A DNA stretch of 28,554 nucleotides from JAPKZH01 sp964537875 (GTDB lineage: Bacteria; Acidobacteriota; Aminicenantia; Aminicenantales; UBA4085), in NCBI GenBank assembly GCA_964537875.1, contig CAZIDN010000047.1:1-28554 (forward strand), read 5' to 3'. Each line of letters begins with the position of its first letter. Position 1 is the stretch's first letter. Below the pieces are notes generated by a model, which saw only the letters and a program-made list of their open reading frames with translations, did not search any database and had not been told where the DNA came from. Below are positions 24,484 to 28,554 of this stretch, in pieces. The translations under genes were made by a program, and so were the position numbers.

Positions 24484-24607
24484 GGGGTCAAACCTCAAAA
24501 TTCAACAAATTCTGAATATCAAGGCGAGTGATGCGCCGTATGGAATTTGCGATTTTTACCAGATCTCCCATCTTTAGGATTTTTGTTGAATGTTGAGGTT
24601 TGACCCC
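24484..24607. repeat. 124-bp element with 26-bp near-perfect inverted arms filling a convergent intergenic gap
   Basis: The left arm 24484-24509 (GGGGTCAAACCTCAAAATTC, then AACAAA) and the right arm 24582-24607 are reverse complements with one mismatch (24498 region, A versus C). They enclose 72 bases. The element begins 3 bases after the TAG of the TonB receptor gene and ends 3 bases before the TAA of glmS. It may act as a bidirectional terminator, but such long arms with a long spacer look more like a MITE or REPIN-type palindrome mobilised by a Y1 (IS200/RAYT) transposase. No such transposase is in the window. Confidence 0.85.
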
Positions 24608-24610
24608 GGA

Positions 24611-26440
24611 TTATTCGACGGTGACGCTCTTGGCGAGGTTCCGCGGCTGATCGACATCCGCCCCCCTCTTGGCGGCAATAAAATAGGCAAACAGCTGAAG
24701 CGGCACAACAGTCAAAAAAGGCGTCAACAGCGGATGGGCCGAGGGAATCGGAATCACGACGTCCACGTGCTGGGGGATCTGGGCGTCGTCCTCGAAGGCC
24801 ACGGCCAGGACATAGCCCGCGCGGGCCTTGATCTCCGAGATATTGCTGAGCAGCTTATCGTAGACTTTATCCTTGGGCACGATAGCCAAGGTCGGCATTT
24901 TCTCGTCAATGAGCGCAATCGGCCCGTGCTTCATCTCGCCGGCCGGATAGCCTTCGGCATGGACGTAGGAGATCTCCTTGAGTTTCAGCGCGCCTTCCAG
25001 CGCCACGGGAAAGTTCACCCACCGTCCCATGTAGAGAAAATGCGAGAAAGACACGAAGCGGGACGCCAAGTCCTCGATGGCCTTGGCCCGGGCCAGGACC
25101 TTTTCCATCTTGTGGGGAATGCGCTGCATCTCCTCGATCAGGGCATAGCTCGTTTCTTGGTCGATGTTTCCTTTGACCTGGCCCAGGTTCAGGGCCAAGA
25201 GCAGCAGGGCCGTCAATTGGGCCGTAAATGTTTTCGTCGCCGCCACCCCGATCTCGGGCCCGGCATGTGTGTAGAGAACGCCGTGCGACTCTCGGGCGAT
25301 CGACGAGCTCACGGCGTTTGTGATCGCCAGCACGGCCGCGCACCGTTCTTTGCATGCGCGCAGGGCGGCCAGGGTGTCGGCCGTCTCCCCGGACTGGGAG
25401 ATCACGATGACCAGCGTGTCTTTGTCGATCACAAAATCCCGATACCGGAACTCCGAAGCATATTCGACTTCCACGGGAACGCGGGCCAGCGACTCGAGAA
25501 AATACTTCCCGACCAGCCCGGCATGATAGGAGGTCCCGCAGGCAATGACCAGGGCCTTCCGGACATGCTTGAGCAGCGGCGCCGACAGCCCGATTTCATC
25601 CAGACGAACCTTTCCCGAGTCCAGCGAGATGCGTCCGAGAAGCGTGTCGCGCACGACCTCAGGCTGTTCGAAGATCTCTTTGAGCATGAAGTGCTTGAAT
25701 CCCCGTTTTTCGATCATGAGCGGGTTCCAAGTCAGATGTTCGATTTTTTTTGTCACCGGCTTTCCAGAAAAGTCGGAGAACTTCACCCCCTCCGGCTTGA
25801 TCACGGCCATCTCGCCGTCCTCGAGAAAGGCCGCATTTTGGGTATAGGCGAGGATCGGGTTGACATCCGACGACACCAGGGTTTCGTTATCGCCCAGTCC
25901 CACGACGAGCGGAGGCCCGACCTTGGCCGCGACGATCGTATCCGGATCCTTCTCCGAAAGCACGGCCACAGCGAAAGCCCCTTCGAGCTCGGCCGCCGCG
26001 GCCCGGACGGCCTCTTCGAGCGACCCCCGAAAATTTTTTTCGATGAGATGGGCAATGACCTCCGTGTCCGTTTCCGTCCGGAAGGTGTGGCCTTCTTTTT
26101 TCAAGGCCTGCTTTAAAGCGAGGTAGTTTTCGATGATCCCGTTATGGACGACGACAAGCTGGCCCGTGCAGTCGCGATGAGGATGGGCGTTTTCCTCGCT
26201 CGGACGGCCATGGGTGGCCCAGCGGGTATGACCGATGCCGTAGCTCCCATTCAAGGGAGACTTCTGGAGGCTTTCCTCCAGGGAATGGATTTTTCCTTTG
26301 ACCCTTCTGGTCTGAATGTGACCTTTGTCGACCACGGCAATCCCCGCCGAATCATAGCCGCGGTATTCGAGCTTCTTCAAACCTTCGATGAGAATCGGAA
26401 CGACGCTTTTCGGCCCCATATACCCGATGATGCCGCACAT
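24611..26440 (-). CDS. glmS: glutamine--fructose-6-phosphate aminotransferase (isomerizing)
   Basis: A 609-residue protein, the same length as E. coli GlmS. The N-terminal nucleophile Cys follows the initiator Met ('MCGIIGYMG'), with the glutaminase motifs 'GYDSAGIAVV', 'GIGHTRWATHG' and 'HNGIIENY'. Two SIS sugar-isomerase domains follow ('ACGTSYHAGLVGKYF', 'SQSGETADTLAAL', 'HAEGYPAGEMKHGP'), ending with the conserved 'LAKSVTVE'. It converts fructose-6-phosphate plus glutamine to glucosamine-6-phosphate, the first step to UDP-GlcNAc. In-frame codons upstream of 26440 belong to glmU. It lies 10 bp after glmU with GGGGGA as ribosome-binding site. No glmS ribozyme was recognised upstream, as expected for a second or third operon gene. 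Cytoplasmic. Confidence 0.97.
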   Translation of the reverse strand: MCGIIGYMGPKSVVPILIEGLKKLEYRGYDSAGIAVVDKGHIQTRRVKGKIHSLEESLQKSPLNGSYGIGHTRWATHGRPSEENAHPHRDCTGQLVVVHNGIIENYLALKQALKKEGHTFRTETDTEVIAHLIEKNFRGSLEEAVRAAAAELEGAFAVAVLSEKDPDTIVAAKVGPPLVVGLGDNETLVSSDVNPILAYTQNAAFLEDGEMAVIKPEGVKFSDFSGKPVTKKIEHLTWNPLMIEKRGFKHFMLKEIFEQPEVVRDTLLGRISLDSGKVRLDEIGLSAPLLKHVRKALVIACGTSYHAGLVGKYFLESLARVPVEVEYASEFRYRDFVIDKDTLVIVISQSGETADTLAALRACKERCAAVLAITNAVSSSIARESHGVLYTHAGPEIGVAATKTFTAQLTALLLLALNLGQVKGNIDQETSYALIEEMQRIPHKMEKVLARAKAIEDLASRFVSFSHFLYMGRWVNFPVALEGALKLKEISYVHAEGYPAGEMKHGPIALIDEKMPTLAIVPKDKVYDKLLSNISEIKARAGYVLAVAFEDDAQIPQHVDVVIPIPSAHPLLTPFLTVVPLQLFAYFIAAKRGADVDQPRNLAKSVTVE

Positions 26441-26450
26441 GGGATTCCCC

Positions 26451-27731
26451 CTATCCTTTGGCTTTTTTCCGGCGCGCCCAGCCCGGCTTTTCGATCTGCC
26501 TGCCGCGGGCCACGGCCAGGGCTTCCGGCGAGACATTTTTCGTGATCACAGATCCGGCGCCGACATACGCCCCTCGTCCGATCGTGACCGGCGCCACCAG
26601 CTCGGTCCCGGAGCCGATGAACGCCCCCGCCTCGATGGTCGTCTTGTTCTTCCTGACGCCGTCATAGTTGCAGGTGATCGTTCCGGCCCCGATATTGACG
26701 TCCTCATGGATTTCAGTATCGCCGAGATAAGAAAGATGAAGGGCTTTGGAGCCTTTGCCCAGGTCCGTGTTCTTGAGCTCGACAAAATTTCCGACCCGCG
26801 AGCCGGCCCGGAGAATCGTTTTCGGACGCAGGCGGGCGAACGGGCCGACCTGGGCGTCATCCTCGACCGTCGCCCCATCGATGACGCTCGAGCCATAGAG
26901 CCTGACCCGGCTTCCGATCTGGGAATTGATGATGTGGACACCGGGATAGATCGCGCACCGGCTGCCGATGTTTGTCCGGCCTTCGATGGTCACGGCTGGA
27001 TAAATGGAGCTGTCCCGGCCGATCCGGACATCGAGGTCGATCCACGTCGAAGAAGGGTCATAGATCGTAACTCCCTGTCCGGCAAGATCACACATTTTCC
27101 GCTCCCGCAACACGCCAAAGGCCCGGGCTAGGTCGGAGCGCGTCCGGACCGGAAGAAAATCCTCGGAGTCAGGGGGCCTAAATGCTTCGACTGTTTTCCC
27201 GGCCTGGGCCAAGGCCTCCACGACCGCCTCGAAGCCGGACGGGCGCTTGGGACTCCCGCTGAGGGCTTTCGGCAAAGCCCGGAGCAACTCTTTGATTTTA
27301 AAAAGATAGCCATCCGGCTCTTCGAAGGTCGAGTCCAGCCATGTCGCCGAATTTCCGCGCTTTCTATGAAAGGCCAGCAGGGACTTCATAGCCGGGGGCC
27401 TGACCAAAGGCAGGTTGGCCCCGAGAATCAGCAGGTCTCTATCCTCGAAATCCTTGAGAACGCCCCTCGCCGCCTGGCCCGCATACGCCGCGCCCAAAAG
27501 CACCTTCTGATGGACCGGCTCGACATTCAAGGAACCCGCCTCCTCGATGACGGCCTCCTTCTGATGGCCGACAACGAGAAAAACCTTTTCCGGCTTTAGG
27601 GCCAAGACGGAATCCAAGACAAGCCTGAGCATGGATTTCCCCAGGATGGGGTGGAGGATCTTGGTTTTCTCCGACTGGAACCTGGTTCCCTCCCCCGCCG
27701 CAAGGACAAGAGCCAGGAAATTTTTTCTCAT
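26451..27731 (-). CDS. glmU: GlmU-like protein: intact glucosamine-1-phosphate acetyltransferase domain, degenerate uridyltransferase domain
   Basis: A 426-residue protein; E. coli GlmU is about 456. The nucleotidyltransferase start is kept ('LAAGEGTRFQSEKTKILHP', K24), but later sites are not. The catalytic-metal Asp of 'YGDVPL' is Asn106 in 'GANLPL', the 'GTGHA' loop is 'GAAYA', and the 'GYGRI', 'E-x-K/D-A' and 'INTG' segments are missing because ~30 residues between about 125 and 140 are absent. The C-terminal left-handed beta-helix (from ~219) is normal: 'GPFARLRP', 'GNFVELKN', 'HLSYLGDTEI', 'NIGAGTITCNYDG', 'GTELVAPVTIG'. Acetylation of glucosamine-1-phosphate is therefore likely, UDP-GlcNAc formation doubtful. 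ATGA overlap with the TPR gene upstream and a 10-bp gap to glmS make one operon. Confidence 0.92.
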   Translation of the reverse strand: MRKNFLALVLAAGEGTRFQSEKTKILHPILGKSMLRLVLDSVLALKPEKVFLVVGHQKEAVIEEAGSLNVEPVHQKVLLGAAYAGQAARGVLKDFEDRDLLILGANLPLVRPPAMKSLLAFHRKRGNSATWLDSTFEEPDGYLFKIKELLRALPKALSGSPKRPSGFEAVVEALAQAGKTVEAFRPPDSEDFLPVRTRSDLARAFGVLRERKMCDLAGQGVTIYDPSSTWIDLDVRIGRDSSIYPAVTIEGRTNIGSRCAIYPGVHIINSQIGSRVRLYGSSVIDGATVEDDAQVGPFARLRPKTILRAGSRVGNFVELKNTDLGKGSKALHLSYLGDTEIHEDVNIGAGTITCNYDGVRKNKTTIEAGAFIGSGTELVAPVTIGRGAYVGAGSVITKNVSPEALAVARGRQIEKPGWARRKKAKG

Positions 27732-28240
27732 ATCATCCGGGTGATGAGCTTGAACTTTTTATCCTCCCACAGGGGCTCAAAATCGGTCTCGTTCTGGGCC
27801 AGGATCCTGAAAAATTTGTCGGCCTGAATGGCTTTCTTCAGGTTCTCCAGACAGGGATCCGCCTGGCCCATCAGGCAATAGAGGTTAGCCAGCGAATAAT
27901 AAATCTTGCCGTCGTCCGGGCTCATTTTCAAGGCTTTTTCGAGCGACTTCAAGGCTTCCTCGAACTCGCCGCTGTTCGTCTTATAGATGCCGTGCTGATA
28001 ATAGTCCTCCGCGGTTTTTAAGGAAATCGACTCCTCGTTTTCCTTGGCCCGTTCTTGGCAGATCGTGATATAGATCTTAGCCCTGTCCGTAAGCTCCTTC
28101 TCCGTCGGATATTTCTCGAGAAAATTCGTCAGCATTTCAGTGGCTTTTTCAAACTTTTCCTTTCGAAATTCCTTCATCGCATCCGAATACGCCGCCAGGG
28201 CTTTCCGGTATTCGTCTTTTTTTGCTTTTTCATCTTTCAC
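27728..28240 (-). CDS. TPR-repeat protein preceding glmU-glmS
   Basis: A 170-residue helical protein starting with GTG 28240, eight bases after GGAG. The N-terminus is Lys/Glu-rich. Residues ~12-50 form a TPR-like hairpin ('FRKEKFEKATEMLTNFLEKY'), and ~78-140 have two better repeats ('GEFEEALKSLEKALKMSPDD', 'GKIYYSLANLYCLMGQADPC'). No signal peptide or membrane segment is seen. TPR proteins act as protein-interaction scaffolds; the partner is unknown. Its TGA overlaps the glmU ATG (ATGA), so the three genes are translationally linked, and a role in cell-envelope precursor supply is possible but unproved. Confidence 0.85.
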   Translation of the reverse strand: MKDEKAKKDEYRKALAAYSDAMKEFRKEKFEKATEMLTNFLEKYPTEKELTDRAKIYITICQERAKENEESISLKTAEDYYQHGIYKTNSGEFEEALKSLEKALKMSPDDGKIYYSLANLYCLMGQADPCLENLKKAIQADKFFRILAQNETDFEPLWEDKKFKLITRMI

Positions 28241-28270
28241 GTTTACACTCCAAAATTCAATGTGGAGAAC

Positions 28271-28299
28271 ATTTTACTCATTTTGCCTCCATAAGTCTA
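28271..28299 (-). promoter_or_regulatory. predicted promoter of the TPR-glmU-glmS operon
   Basis: On the minus strand TAGACT (28299-28294, 4 of 6) and TAAAAT (28276-28271, 5 of 6) are separated by 17 bases. The implied transcript start near 28264 gives a leader of about 24 bases to the GTG at 28240. Confidence 0.42.
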
Positions 28300-28397
28300 G
28301 AGGGCGGAGGAAAGGTTAAGCATCTTCGTTTATGCGACTTCAAAGAGGCGTGGGAATCGCACCCGGCCCCCTGGGGAACCAGTCCCGCCGGATACTC

Positions 28398-28432
28398 TTG
28401 GAGGGAAACCCTTATTCCGGATTTCCCTCCAA
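28398..28432. repeat. 11-bp perfect inverted repeat (hairpin)
   Basis: TTGGAGGGAAA (28398-28408) and TTTCCCTCCAA (28422-28432) are exact reverse complements around a 13-base loop. Confidence 0.7.
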
Positions 28433-28450
28433 CGCTCGCTTTGCTCGCTG

Positions 28451-28510
28451 CCATCCTTCCAAGGAGCATTTGGCGATGAATTCATGGGAGGATGCTCCTT
28501 GGAGGGGTGG
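28451..28510. repeat. 19-bp inverted repeat (hairpin)
   Basis: The left arm 28451-28469 and right arm 28492-28510 pair over 19 bases with two mismatches that would be G-U pairs in one RNA strand. The central 11 bp (CCAAGGAGCAT/ATGCTCCTTGG) are exact and the loop is 22 bases. Confidence 0.7.
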
Positions 28511-28554
28511 CAGGGCCGGCGGGTATTCCCGCCGCCCGTTGGAGGGGGAACCTG

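Larger units (their letters stand above)
28300..28554. other. non-coding window end, rich in palindromes
   Basis: No coding frame here looks real. The stretch contains two long hairpins (listed separately), a short GGCGGG-TATT-CCCGCC hairpin at 28518-28533, and three copies of TTGGAGGG (28398, 28499, 28539). It looks like a cluster of REP-like palindromes running past the window edge. Confidence 0.5.

Noticed and set aside
24590..26116. Long plus-strand frame of 508 codons
   Set aside because: It lies opposite glmS, which is unambiguous; the plus-strand frame has no recognisable motif and is a shadow of high-GC third positions.
28330..28395. T-loop-like GGGTGCGATTCCCAC on the minus strand, suggesting a tRNA or tmRNA end
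   Set aside because: The T-stem pairs for only about three bases and no acceptor, D or anticodon stems can be built around it.

Overview
This window looks like chromosomal DNA from an anaerobic, fermentative, Gram-negative-type bacterium. The best guess is the Aminicenantota/Acidobacteriota neighbourhood. That is an inference from gene content: a TonB-dependent receptor with an N-terminal carboxypeptidase-like domain, a DUF5916 outer-membrane-type protein, secreted S9 peptidase and sulfatase, and a large electron-bifurcation operon. No rRNA, tRNA, CRISPR array, transposase or phage gene was found.

Region 1 (1-3640, minus strand) holds a DUF5916 protein cut by the left window edge and a class V aminotransferase-fold protein whose PLP-anchoring Asp is replaced by Asn.

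Region 2 (3673-13985, minus strand) is the centrepiece: ten tightly packed co-directional genes read from a promoter at about 14004-14034. In transcription order they are a Cys-rich zinc-ribbon-like protein, a small DRTGG-like protein, NuoE-like, HydB/NuoF-like, a NuoG/formate-dehydrogenase-like Fe-S protein without the catalytic Cys/Sec, NfnA, NfnB, a second DRTGG-like protein, an anti-sigma-type ATPase, and a HydS-like [FeFe]-hydrogenase homologue with altered proton-relay positions. Together they look like an NADH/ferredoxin/NADP electron-bifurcating system with a built-in H2 or redox sensory module. No standard catalytic hydrogenase (HydA) subunit is encoded here.

Region 3 (14248-15115) is a convergent pair of small membrane-associated proteins separated by one base. 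Region 4 (15184-19071, minus) is a secreted sulfatase followed by a DPP-IV-type S9 peptidase, probably one transcript, pointing to use of sulfated glycoprotein-like material. Region 5 (19420-24481, plus) starts at a good sigma70-type promoter and carries an ArsA-family ATPase, a small charged protein, a CDP-alcohol phosphatidyltransferase and a large TonB-dependent receptor.

Region 6 (24484-28299, minus) begins with a 124-bp near-perfect inverted repeat filling the convergent gap. It continues as a TPR protein-glmU-glmS operon, the amino-sugar supply for peptidoglycan. The GlmU has an intact acetyltransferase half but a shortened, degenerate uridyltransferase half. The right end (28300-28554) is non-coding DNA rich in hairpins.
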